A stretch of 64,000 nt of DNA from Chlorobiota bacterium (GTDB taxonomy: Bacteria > Bacteroidota > Bacteroidia > Bacteroidales > F082). The notes under the pieces were generated by a model. That model did not search any database, was not told the DNA's origin, and saw only the letters and a program-made list of their open reading frames with translations. The translations under genes were made by a program, and so were the position numbers. The DNA lies in contig JAUVKF010000007.1 of NCBI GenBank assembly GCA_030596395.1, forward strand, positions 1 to 64,000, in the 5' to 3' direction. Below, piece by piece: positions 25,347 to 33,874 of this stretch. Every line of letters begins with the position of its first letter. The stretch's first letter is position 1.

Positions 25347-28019
25347 TTGACACCCAAAAAGTTAAATAGGATACTTTTTCTCCTTTTTGTAATTGCCTTT
25401 GCACTGGGCTTTGGTTCTTGTTCAACCAAAAAAAACACCTGGACGCGCAGGGCTTTCCATAATGTTACCTGTCAGTATAATGTTTTCTGGAATGGGAAAA
25501 TGAGCATGGTTGACGGGACTTATAACCTGGAGGAAAACATTAGTGACAACTACAACGAAATACTTCGTGTTTATAACTATGGCACCAAAGAAGAAGCTAA
25601 GAGGTTATACCCCAAAATGGACCGTGCGATCAAAAAAGTATCCATTGCCATTCAAAAGCACTCCATGTATTTTGGGGGTGAAGAAAAAATCAGATGGGTA
25701 AAGGAGAGTTATTTTCTGATGGGGAAAGCCCATTTTTTGAAACAGGATTACATTAGTGCACGAAGGGTGTTTGATTATGTAGCTAAAGAATACAATGAAG
25801 AACCTATCTCCTTTGAAGGTTATTTGTGGCTTGCAAAAACATATATTCAAACCGAGCGGTACGAAAAGGCAGAGGCTAATTTGAACCTGATCCGCAGCAA
25901 GATGGATGAAGGTAATATTCCAAAAAGTGTGAAGAAAGATTTACCACTTGTTCAGGCCGATTTTTATATTGCTACCGGGAAATTTGATAACGCCTACCCA
26001 TACCTTGAAAGGGCTATTGAACTGGGTAATAGCCGGGACCTTATTACGCGTACAAATTATATTCTGGCCCAGATCAATCAGCAAGATGGTGAACTCGACC
26101 TGGCAACGGCATATTACAAGAAAGTGATCAAGCGAAACCCGCACTACATTATGGACTTTGAAGCCAGGATAAATATGGCAAAAAGTTATGATGAAGGGAC
26201 CGGTGACAGTAAAAATGTCTACAAAGTCCTTAATAAAATGGTAAAGGATTTTAAAAATAAGGATTTTCTCGACCAGATTTATTTTGCTCTTGCCGAAGTT
26301 GCTTTAAAAGATGGAGATGTTGAAAAAGGGATCGAATACTTACGATTATCAGTAAGCACGAGCACAACAAACAACTATCAAAAATCAACATCGGCACTCC
26401 AACTGGCTGATTTGTATTTTACCAGGAATGAATATGGCGATGCCCAGGCATATTACGATACTGCCGTTTCCTTTTTGCCACCTGATTATCCGAATTACAA
26501 CATCATTAAAAACAAAGCAAACGTTTTAACCGAAATGGTGATGTATTCCCAAACAATTACCTTGCAGGACAGCCTTCAGAAACTGGCGGCCATGGATACG
26601 GTTGAACTGTATGCTTTGATTGATGGAATTATTGAAAAATATATTGAAGAAAAAGAAAAAAGGCAGGAAGAACTTGAATCAGGCATGTCGGATGGTGGGG
26701 TGCAATTTGTTGACATGAATCGTGGAGGAGGTACTTCCAGGCAAAGCCTGGGCGGCAAATGGTATTTTTACAATACACAGGCATTAAGCATGGGGCGGTC
26801 GGGTTTTATCCAGAAATGGGGAAACCGGAAACTGGAAGATAACTGGCGCCTTACCGATAAACGAATGTTAATGCAGTCGGGTGGAGATGACCTGGTGGAA
26901 AATGAAGGAACAGAGATTGTGATTGATAGTGTGCAGGCTGAAAGAAAACCAACCGATCCCGAAAACCGGGCCTTCTACCTGGTTGGTATTCCTGAAACAG
27001 AGCAGGACATAAAAGACTCAGATTCTTTAATTATCATGGCCTACAGTAAATTAGGCTTTTTATACCTTGAGGAATTAAATGATACGATCAATGCACTGGA
27101 AACGTATCTGACATTTCAGCACAGATACCCCGAAAACCAATATCGCCTGGAATCGTGGTATGCACTTTATAAAATTTACAACGAAAAGGGGAATACAGAA
27201 AAGGCATTGCATTATAAAAACCTGATTATCGGTAATTATCCTGATAGTGATTATGCGAAAGTCATTCTCGATCCTGACTTTTACATCAAACAGGCACAAG
27301 AGAAAAACCAGGCAGCTAAATTGTATGAAAAAACATATCTGGCTTATGACAGAGGACAGTATTACCGTGTAATAAAATTAGCTGATAATGCAATTGTACA
27401 GTTTCCTGAAGACACAGCCTATATTCCACGTTTCAAATATTTGCGTGCGATATCACTGGGGAAAGTAGAAGTCCCCGACACTTTATATGCAGCACTGGAC
27501 GAATTAGTTGTCAGCCATCCAGATAGCCCGGTTGTTCCGATGGCTCAATCAATACTCAGGATACTTCAACTTGATTACGGATTGGGAATATCCGAAGAAG
27601 AGAAACAGGGATTACTCGAAGCGGATGAAAACGAACCTTCACCATTTAATTTTGATCCGGAAGCCAGGCATCTGTTCATGATGATCGTTATTTCGGAGAA
27701 TATTGAAACAGACCCTTTAAAGGTGCGCATATCCGACTTTAAGAAAAAGTATTTCCGTCTGGAAAGGCTCAACATAAAAAGCCTGCTTCTGGATAACCAG
27801 CGAACCTTGATAACCATAGGGAACTTTAAAGGAAAAGACGCTGCTGATACCTTTTACACAGCCATCAAAAATGACGAATATGTGTTTTCAGGAATGGAGG
27901 CCGAGGGGTTTGAGATCTTTACCATTTCAATGAATAACTATCCTGTTTTTTACCGGGATAAAAACGTTAAGGCCTATCGTGAGTTTTTTAGCAAATATTA
28001 CAGTAATTTTGGAGAGTGA
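25347..28019 (+). CDS. porW: T9SS lipoprotein PorW/SprE (gliding-motility-type TPR protein)
   Basis: This 890-residue outer-membrane lipoprotein starts with a lipoprotein signal ending FGSC (Cys25), followed by STKKNTWTRRAFHNVTCQYN and YNVFWNGK, which match the start of PorW/SprE proteins. The body consists of many TPR-type helices (about 60-430 and 560-760). A C-terminal SPOR-like alpha/beta segment begins near 810. PorW/SprE is required for type IX secretion and links the PorKLMN motor complex to the outer-membrane machinery. The start codon is TTG, since the signal peptide begins there. Downstream is a bactofilin gene in the same direction. Confidence 0.88.
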   Translation: MTPKKLNRILFLLFVIAFALGFGSCSTKKNTWTRRAFHNVTCQYNVFWNGKMSMVDGTYNLEENISDNYNEILRVYNYGTKEEAKRLYPKMDRAIKKVSIAIQKHSMYFGGEEKIRWVKESYFLMGKAHFLKQDYISARRVFDYVAKEYNEEPISFEGYLWLAKTYIQTERYEKAEANLNLIRSKMDEGNIPKSVKKDLPLVQADFYIATGKFDNAYPYLERAIELGNSRDLITRTNYILAQINQQDGELDLATAYYKKVIKRNPHYIMDFEARINMAKSYDEGTGDSKNVYKVLNKMVKDFKNKDFLDQIYFALAEVALKDGDVEKGIEYLRLSVSTSTTNNYQKSTSALQLADLYFTRNEYGDAQAYYDTAVSFLPPDYPNYNIIKNKANVLTEMVMYSQTITLQDSLQKLAAMDTVELYALIDGIIEKYIEEKEKRQEELESGMSDGGVQFVDMNRGGGTSRQSLGGKWYFYNTQALSMGRSGFIQKWGNRKLEDNWRLTDKRMLMQSGGDDLVENEGTEIVIDSVQAERKPTDPENRAFYLVGIPETEQDIKDSDSLIIMAYSKLGFLYLEELNDTINALETYLTFQHRYPENQYRLESWYALYKIYNEKGNTEKALHYKNLIIGNYPDSDYAKVILDPDFYIKQAQEKNQAAKLYEKTYLAYDRGQYYRVIKLADNAIVQFPEDTAYIPRFKYLRAISLGKVEVPDTLYAALDELVVSHPDSPVVPMAQSILRILQLDYGLGISEEEKQGLLEADENEPSPFNFDPEARHLFMMIVISENIETDPLKVRISDFKKKYFRLERLNIKSLLLDNQRTLITIGNFKGKDAADTFYTAIKNDEYVFSGMEAEGFEIFTISMNNYPVFYRDKNVKAYREFFSKYYSNFGE

Positions 28020-28063
28020 TTCAGCATCAAATAAAATAAATAATAACGTACGCTTTGAAAAAG

Positions 28064-28471
28064 ATGAAAAACGGAATAACAGAACCTCAGGCAAGGAATA
28101 TCATTGCCCAGGGAACTACGATTAAAGGAGACATTGAATCGAACGGGGACTTCAGAATAGAAGGCTCAATAAAAGGAACCATTAAAGTGAAAGGCAAAGT
28201 TGTAATTGGAGAATCGGGGGATGTTGAAGGACAGGTTTATTGCCAGAGTGCTGATATTTCAGGAAGGGCAAAGATAAAAATGGAGGTAACCGAACTTACT
28301 TCATTACGAGCGAATTGTAACTTCTCAGGAGATATCATTACAAAGAAAATTTCCATTGAGCCCGGTGCTATTTTTTCGGGAACCTGTCAGATGGGGACTA
28401 CAACAACCTCAACTTCATCCGTAAGCACAAGCACCGGTCAAACACAACCGGTACTTAAACCAAAAGCATAA
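28064..28471 (+). CDS. Bactofilin (polymer-forming cytoskeletal protein)
   Basis: This short beta-helical protein of about 135 residues has repeated hydrophobic/glycine turns such as TTIKGDIESNGDFRIEG, GTIKVKGKVVIGE and GDVEGQVYCQSADISG. The tail is a flexible Ser/Thr-rich stretch ending QPVLKPKA. Bactofilins polymerise without nucleotide and help position envelope or cell-wall enzymes. An upstream in-frame TTG at 28055 would add three residues (MKK); ATG is preferred here. It is followed three bases later by AtpZ, so it probably heads or joins the same transcript. Confidence 0.93.
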   Translation: MKNGITEPQARNIIAQGTTIKGDIESNGDFRIEGSIKGTIKVKGKVVIGESGDVEGQVYCQSADISGRAKIKMEVTELTSLRANCNFSGDIITKKISIEPGAIFSGTCQMGTTTTSTSSVSTSTGQTQPVLKPKA

Positions 28472-28474
28472 TTT

Positions 28475-28705
28475 TTGGATAAACAAGATCACGATAAAAA
28501 AAAGGATAGTCCGCTAAAATTTTATGCAAAGTATTCTTCATTGGCCCTTCAAATGATCGCAATTATACTGGCCGGTGCCTTTGGAGGAAAAGCAATTGAC
28601 AAAAAAGTAAGTTTTGAATTTCCGGTGTTTACCCTGGCTCTGACCATCCTTGCAGTAGCAATTGCAACCATCTACGGGATGCGGGAAATATTCAGGCAAA
28701 AGTAA
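28475..28705 (+). CDS. atpZ: AtpZ/AtpI family F0F1 ATP synthase accessory protein
   Basis: This 76-residue protein has two transmembrane helices separated by AFGGKAIDKKV, matching the AtpZ pattern, and ends YGMREIFRQK. AtpZ-type proteins assist F0 assembly or Mg/Ca entry. The start is TTG (MDKQDHDKKK), three bases after the bactofilin stop. In many Bacteroidota this gene leads directly into atpB and the rest of the ATP synthase operon. Here it is followed only by one more small membrane protein and then a hairpin element. Confidence 0.82.
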   Translation: MDKQDHDKKKDSPLKFYAKYSSLALQMIAIILAGAFGGKAIDKKVSFEFPVFTLALTILAVAIATIYGMREIFRQK

Positions 28706-28719
28706 TATAGCAGATTTCG

Positions 28720-29091
28720 ATGATTGATAGTTTTAAAAATTTTACACGAGGGTTTACAATATTTTCTGTTGTTATATTGTTGATCAGCCTTGCTGTTTAT
28801 TTATGGATGCCTTTTATACATATTACACCTGCCTATCCCTATGTAGTATTGTTTTTTTATGGTTTTACGTTAATTGTTTTCAGGCTGTTAGAAAAAACGA
28901 AAGAAAGGAGATTAAGCAAATTTGCCAATGCTTATATGCTGGTCAATTTCGGTAAATTGGTATTTTTTACAATTATTATTTTCGTTTACGCATATTTTAA
29001 ACGTACCGATGCGGTCTCCTTTATTATTACATTTTTTATCTATTACCTGTTGTTCACCAGTTACGAAATTATAGCATTGCTGAAAAAATGA
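28720..29091 (+). CDS. Small four-helix membrane protein (AtpI-like)
   Basis: This 123-residue protein has four predicted helices (about 12-32, 38-56, 70-92 and 98-118) and a basic loop EKTKERRLSKF. Its position, right after AtpZ, and its size match the AtpI-like gene often placed before atpB in Bacteroidota. Sequence alone gives only general membrane-protein features, so the name rests on context. It is the last intact gene of this run. Confidence 0.7.
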   Translation: MIDSFKNFTRGFTIFSVVILLISLAVYLWMPFIHITPAYPYVVLFFYGFTLIVFRLLEKTKERRLSKFANAYMLVNFGKLVFFTIIIFVYAYFKRTDAVSFIITFFIYYLLFTSYEIIALLKK

Positions 29092-29184
29092 AGCATTAAC
29101 GTTCTACTTTTTTAGCTTCAAACCAGTGTAAAAAGTTAAGAATTTATTTTTTCCTGGCCGTAACCTTAACATTAATCACCTTTT

Positions 29185-29346
29185 ATACCAATTATGATTC
29201 CATATTGCCGATAAAGAAATTGAATTGTTTTTTTCTTTATTGAGGCAGAAAATCTTTGCATAGCCATAGCTACGGAAATATTTTTTAACGAAAAGAAAGA
29301 GAAAAAGAAACAATTTATATCGGTAATCTGGGGTTATAGTTGGTAT
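29185..29346. repeat. 162-bp imperfect hairpin element, ATACCAATTATG ends
   Basis: Inverted arms at 29185-29213 and 29318-29346 match at 23 of 29 positions. Inner segments around 29217-29235 and 29300-29316 (GAATTGTTTTTTTC against GAAAAAGAAACAATT) extend the fold, so nearly the whole unit can form one hairpin. A related element with the same termini is at 45660-45784. It has no coding capacity and resembles a miniature inverted-repeat transposable element. Confidence 0.65.
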
Positions 29347-29363
29347 TACTGGCTCCTTCCGAA

Positions 29364-29486
29364 TAATTTAAATTCATTCAAAATTGTTCTAATCTGCATG
29401 TTATCAGCGATATGAAAATTTATTTTATTGCTGGGGAGAATAATCCAAAAGCCAACAAATTGATTGAAGATTTTATGTCCAATTAA
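29364..29486 (+). pseudogene. Possible gene remnant between hairpin element and 29532 gene
   Basis: A short frame opens right after a stop at 29364-29366 and ends at 29486. It reads FKFIQNC and later NLHVISDMKIYFIAGENN, PKANKLIEDFMSN. It has no good start except an internal ATG at 29412 that gives only 24 residues. It looks like the C-terminal end of a protein whose upstream part is missing, with the 162-bp hairpin just before it. The parent gene was not identified. Confidence 0.3.
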
Positions 29487-29531
29487 TTGTTATTTTTAAC
29501 CCGTAAATTACTATTAAAGCAGAATTACAGC

Positions 29532-29996
29532 ATGTTGGTAAAGGGTTCGTTCGAAGAAATTATTTATGTCGTTATTGGAGTGTTGTGGATTGCATATTCA
29601 ATTTACAAAGGAACCCAAAAAGGAAAAGCTAAGTCGAAAAGAAATCAGACTCCAACAGATGCCGAAGAAAAGAAGAAATCAGTTTTTGATACTTTTCTTG
29701 ATGATATACTTGCCAAAGAAGAGCCTGTTTTGTATACGCCACCTGCTGAAGACATAGTAACGGCAGAAAAAGAAGTTGAGAGCGAAGTAGTTAAAGAGAA
29801 AGTTTTTTCGTATGATGATTATTACGAAGAAAGCAACTATCAGGAAAGATTTAGCGTCACTGAAAGTAAGCTTGAATCTGATATAAAAATTGAAGTAGAA
29901 CCAACAATATTACCCTCAAAAAAAAGAAAGAAACCGCGGATTGATCTTCGAAAGGCAGTGATTTATTCAGAAATACTGAACAGACGTTACTTTTGA
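29532..29996 (+). CDS. Single-pass membrane protein with charged cytoplasmic tail (unknown)
   Basis: This 154-residue protein starts at ATG (MLVKGSFEEIIYVVIGVLW), which places one transmembrane helix at about 9-24. An in-frame TTG at 29487 would add 15 residues but is less attractive. The rest is soluble and charged: a Lys-rich stretch, acidic segment EEPVLYTPPAEDI, then a basic C-terminus KKRKKPRIDLRKAVIYSEILNRRYF split at its centre. The terminal DLRKAVIYSEILNRRY segment resembles the short conserved ends of small Bacteroidota membrane proteins. No function is assigned. The TonB receptor operon begins 113 bases downstream. Confidence 0.65.
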   Translation: MLVKGSFEEIIYVVIGVLWIAYSIYKGTQKGKAKSKRNQTPTDAEEKKKSVFDTFLDDILAKEEPVLYTPPAEDIVTAEKEVESEVVKEKVFSYDDYYEESNYQERFSVTESKLESDIKIEVEPTILPSKKRKKPRIDLRKAVIYSEILNRRYF

Positions 29997-30109
29997 GGAT
30001 AAAAAAAATGTTGTTAATAAATGTTAAAAGGTATTACTATATTTTAGTAAATTTACGCCTTTTTAGTTGAGAATTTAAGCAGGATTTATTCGAATATAAA
30101 ATTGCAGGT

Positions 30110-33100
30110 ATGATAAGAAATTTACTCCTCACCCTTGGTATAATTCTGTTAACCAGTGTGGTAATGTATGCCCAGGAAGGTACCTTGAAGGGTAAACTAG
30201 TAGACAAAGACACCAAAGAACCAATTCCTTTTGCAAACATTGTTGTAGAAAACAAGGGATCGCTGGTTGGTGGAACTTCATCTGATTTTGATGGTAACTA
30301 CACAATTAAGCCTATTCCCCCCGGAAAATTTGATGTTAAAGCCACGTTTGTTGGTTACAAAACAAAGGTTATCCAGGGTGTGACAATCGGAGCCGACAGG
30401 ATCAGGTTTTTGGATATTGAGTTGGAAGCAACTGCCGAAACGCTTGAAATGGTTGAAATAGTTGACTACAAAGTTCCGTTGATTGATAAAGATCAAACAG
30501 CCAGCGGTGCCAGTATAACTGCCGAAGAAGTGGCAAAAATGCCGATTCGAACTGCCGATGCGGTAGCAACCACAGTAGGAGGTGTATTTTCTGAAGACGG
30601 AGAGCGAGGCAGTGTACGTGGAGCACGTGGTAATGCAACTGCAACTTACATTGATGGTATCCGCGTTATAGGAAACGCTTCGGTACCGCAATCGGCTATT
30701 GAACAGGTGGATATCATCCTTGGCGGAGTACCTGCACGTTACGGAGATGCTACATCGGGAATTATTAATGTAACCACAAAAGGGCCGGCCCGTCAGTTTG
30801 GTGCCGGTATCGAATTAGAATCATCACAATATCTCGATCCTTTTGGAAACAACCGCGTTGGTTTTAACGTTATGGGGCCGTTGATCAAAGGAAAAAATAA
30901 AAACAATACTTCCCTGCTCGGATTCTTTATCGCAGGAGATATTAACTGGCGACAGGATGGAAGGCCATCAGCAATCGGTTATTATAAGGGAACTGATGAA
31001 AGCATTCAATTTTTACAGGAAAATCCGCTTCGTCCTTCAGGTACCGGATCAGGTACATTTCTGAATGGTGAGTATTTACGGCTGGATGACCTGGAGAATG
31101 TAAAAACTTCGCAAAATACTTCGATTACAACCTACAATTTTATTGGTAACATCAACATAAGAACCACCGAAACAATTAATTTCACAGTTGGAGGTAGTTA
31201 TTATTACAGGAAAGGCAATGGTGATAATCGTTTTGGTGACTGGTATCGTTCTTCTTTGGTCAACTCCGATAAAAACCGGGTACGAACCACAGAAAGTTAC
31301 AGAGGATATGCGAAATTTTCACAACGATTCCCCGGATCTGCCGAAAGCACCTCTGCATTTAAAAACTTCTTCTACACCATTCAATTTGACTATTCAAAAT
31401 ATAAAGGCGAGTATGGTGATCCTTATCATGGCAGCGACCTGTTTAAATATGGTTATCTGGGAAAATTCACCACTTACAAAACACCCACTTTTGAAATAGG
31501 TAGTGATACTATTGATGGGCAGGCCTATAACAACGTATGGGTATTGAACTCATGGGATTTTGATACTCTTGTGGAATGGAATCCTGCTGACATCAACCCG
31601 CTTATTGCTGAGCATACCAATAATTACTATAATATTTATGAAGGCCAGCCACAAGGACACTATCAAAACATCGACCAGATTCTTTTAGGGGGAGGCCTTG
31701 TAAATGGAAGCACACCGGATAGAATTTACTCACTGTACGATGTGCCCGGTGTTAACCAGTCGGGCTACGGAAAATGGAATGATGATCAATATAACATGCG
31801 GTTAGACGCTTCGCTTGATATTAAAAACCATGCACTGAAACTAGGGTTCCAATATGAGCAGCGTGTAGAGAGATATATAAATTACGGTCCCACAGATCTC
31901 TGGTTTTTGATGAGAGGGTTGACAAATTTCCACATCCGGGAACTGGATAAGGACAACCCGGTACCGATTGAATATGATGGCCATGTTGACACGATTATTT
32001 ATTACCGGAATTATGACCAGGCTTCACAAAAGGAATTTGATAAAAATCTGAGAGAAATGATGGGATTGGAGATTGATGGACTTGATTTTATTATGACTGA
32101 CTCCTATGATTTTGAAAATAGTTCTATCCAGTATTATGACAAATATGGTAAATTGCACACGACAAATATTGATGCCGGACAGTTTGATATTTCAATGTTT
32201 TCAGCAGATGAACTCTGGAATCAGGGATTCTCATATTTGAATTATTCCGGTTACGATTACACCGGAAAAAAATTATCTTCCCAACCCGCATTTGATGATT
32301 TTTTCACTGCGCAGGATGAAAATGGGAATTATACCAGACCGGTGGGTGCCTTTCGGCCAATTTATATGGCCGGTTATATTCAGGATCAGTTTGCATTCAA
32401 GGATCTTGTTTTTAACATAGGTGTTCGTATTGACCGTTTCGATGCAAACCAGAAGGTGCTGAAGGATCCGTTTGTGCTATATCCAACTATTCCACTTAAA
32501 GACGTCAACGAATTGCAGGGAGAACAAATATCACACCCTTCAAATATGGGTGATGATTATGTTGTTTATGTTGATAAAGTTGATGATCCATCTAAGGTTG
32601 TGGGTTATCGCGATGGAAGTATATGGTATAATTCTGATGGTATCGAAGTGATTGACCCTACAGTACTTGGAGATGGAATGGCCCCAATGCTTGTTGATCC
32701 AGAACAGGATCGTGTTACATCAGCATCATTCAAGGATTATGATCCGCAAATCAGTGTAATGCCCAGGATTTCATTCTCATTCCCTATTTCGGACGAAGCC
32801 CTGTTTTTTGCACATTATGACGTTCTAACCCAGCGCCCTGCAAGCAATAATTACACGCCACCGAATATATGGTATTATTTTAACAGCATCCAGGGCAGAA
32901 TTAATAATCCTGCATTGCTACCGCAAAAAACAGTTGATTATGAATTAGGATTTACACAAAAAGTATCCAATACGTCATCAATAACATTTACAACATTTTA
33001 TCGTGAGATGCGTAACCAGATCCAGGTTTATCGTTTTACCGGCGCTTACCCAAAGGATTATGAATCTTTTAATACCATTGACTTCAGTACTGTAAAAGGA

Positions 33101-33826
33101 TTAACGGCTGAGTTTGACCTCCGGCGTACACGAAATGCAAGGGTCAGGGCTTCCTATACACTTCAGTTTGCCGATGGAACAGGATCTTCAACAACCACAG
33201 CGGCCTCGCTTATTGCTGCCGGATTGCCTAATTTGAGATCAACTTTTCCATTGAACTGGGACAGAAGGCACTCCTTTAATATTGTGCTGGATTATCGTTG
33301 GGCTTCAGGTAAAGATTATAATGGGCCGAGAACCAACCGGAAAGATGGTAAAAAACCAATTGACTGGTTAAGCAACACAGGTTTTACTTTAACGATAAAT
33401 GGAGGTTCGGGTGTACCTTATTCGGCATCACGAAATGCCAACTCGCCATTGTCAACTGAAAGTAATCTCTTGAAGGGTACAATTAATGGATCCAGAAAAC
33501 CGTGGCAATTCAGGCTTGACCTGAGAGTTGACAAAGACATTTATTTCAGAATGGGTAAAAAAGAGAAAGAAAATGTGAGAATGGGCTATATGAATATATA
33601 TTTCATGGTACTTAACCTCCTAGATACCAAAAATGTCATCTCTGTTTATCCATACACAGGTAATCCTGATGATGATGGATACCTGTCAGCACCTGAATGG
33701 CAACGCCAGATCAACAACCAACTTGATCCGCAGTCGTTCCGCGATTTGTATGGTGCTTATGTTAATCAGCCCGATAACTTTAGTTTGCCGCGACAGATCA
33801 GGCTTGGCCTAATATTTAATTTATAA
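30110..33826 (+). CDS. TonB-dependent receptor with carboxypeptidase-regulatory-like N-domain
   Basis: This 1238-residue outer-membrane protein has signal peptide 1-22 (MIRNLLLTLGIILLTSVVMYAQ). A CarboxypepD_reg-like domain (about 26-105) contains GKLVDKDTKEPIPFANIVV. A plug domain follows (about 125-235), with VRGARGNATATYIDGIRV, IEQVDIILGGVPARYGDATSG and IINVTTKGP. The C-terminal beta-barrel (240-1238) ends IRLGLIFNL. It should import or export something with TonB energy. It is not accompanied by a SusD, so it is not a canonical glycan-uptake pair. It heads a three-gene operon with a giant secreted protein (next start within 10-50 bases) and a PorV-like protein. Confidence 0.92.
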   Translation: MIRNLLLTLGIILLTSVVMYAQEGTLKGKLVDKDTKEPIPFANIVVENKGSLVGGTSSDFDGNYTIKPIPPGKFDVKATFVGYKTKVIQGVTIGADRIRFLDIELEATAETLEMVEIVDYKVPLIDKDQTASGASITAEEVAKMPIRTADAVATTVGGVFSEDGERGSVRGARGNATATYIDGIRVIGNASVPQSAIEQVDIILGGVPARYGDATSGIINVTTKGPARQFGAGIELESSQYLDPFGNNRVGFNVMGPLIKGKNKNNTSLLGFFIAGDINWRQDGRPSAIGYYKGTDESIQFLQENPLRPSGTGSGTFLNGEYLRLDDLENVKTSQNTSITTYNFIGNINIRTTETINFTVGGSYYYRKGNGDNRFGDWYRSSLVNSDKNRVRTTESYRGYAKFSQRFPGSAESTSAFKNFFYTIQFDYSKYKGEYGDPYHGSDLFKYGYLGKFTTYKTPTFEIGSDTIDGQAYNNVWVLNSWDFDTLVEWNPADINPLIAEHTNNYYNIYEGQPQGHYQNIDQILLGGGLVNGSTPDRIYSLYDVPGVNQSGYGKWNDDQYNMRLDASLDIKNHALKLGFQYEQRVERYINYGPTDLWFLMRGLTNFHIRELDKDNPVPIEYDGHVDTIIYYRNYDQASQKEFDKNLREMMGLEIDGLDFIMTDSYDFENSSIQYYDKYGKLHTTNIDAGQFDISMFSADELWNQGFSYLNYSGYDYTGKKLSSQPAFDDFFTAQDENGNYTRPVGAFRPIYMAGYIQDQFAFKDLVFNIGVRIDRFDANQKVLKDPFVLYPTIPLKDVNELQGEQISHPSNMGDDYVVYVDKVDDPSKVVGYRDGSIWYNSDGIEVIDPTVLGDGMAPMLVDPEQDRVTSASFKDYDPQISVMPRISFSFPISDEALFFAHYDVLTQRPASNNYTPPNIWYYFNSIQGRINNPALLPQKTVDYELGFTQKVSNTSSITFTTFYREMRNQIQVYRFTGAYPKDYESFNTIDFSTVKGLTAEFDLRRTRNARVRASYTLQFADGTGSSTTTAASLIAAGLPNLRSTFPLNWDRRHSFNIVLDYRWASGKDYNGPRTNRKDGKKPIDWLSNTGFTLTINGGSGVPYSASRNANSPLSTESNLLKGTINGSRKPWQFRLDLRVDKDIYFRMGKKEKENVRMGYMNIYFMVLNLLDTKNVISVYPYTGNPDDDGYLSAPEWQRQINNQLDPQSFRDLYGAYVNQPDNFSLPRQIRLGLIFNL

Positions 33827-33874
33827 ACAGAAGGAATGATAAAGATGCTTACAAAAGAAAAAACAAATAATATC

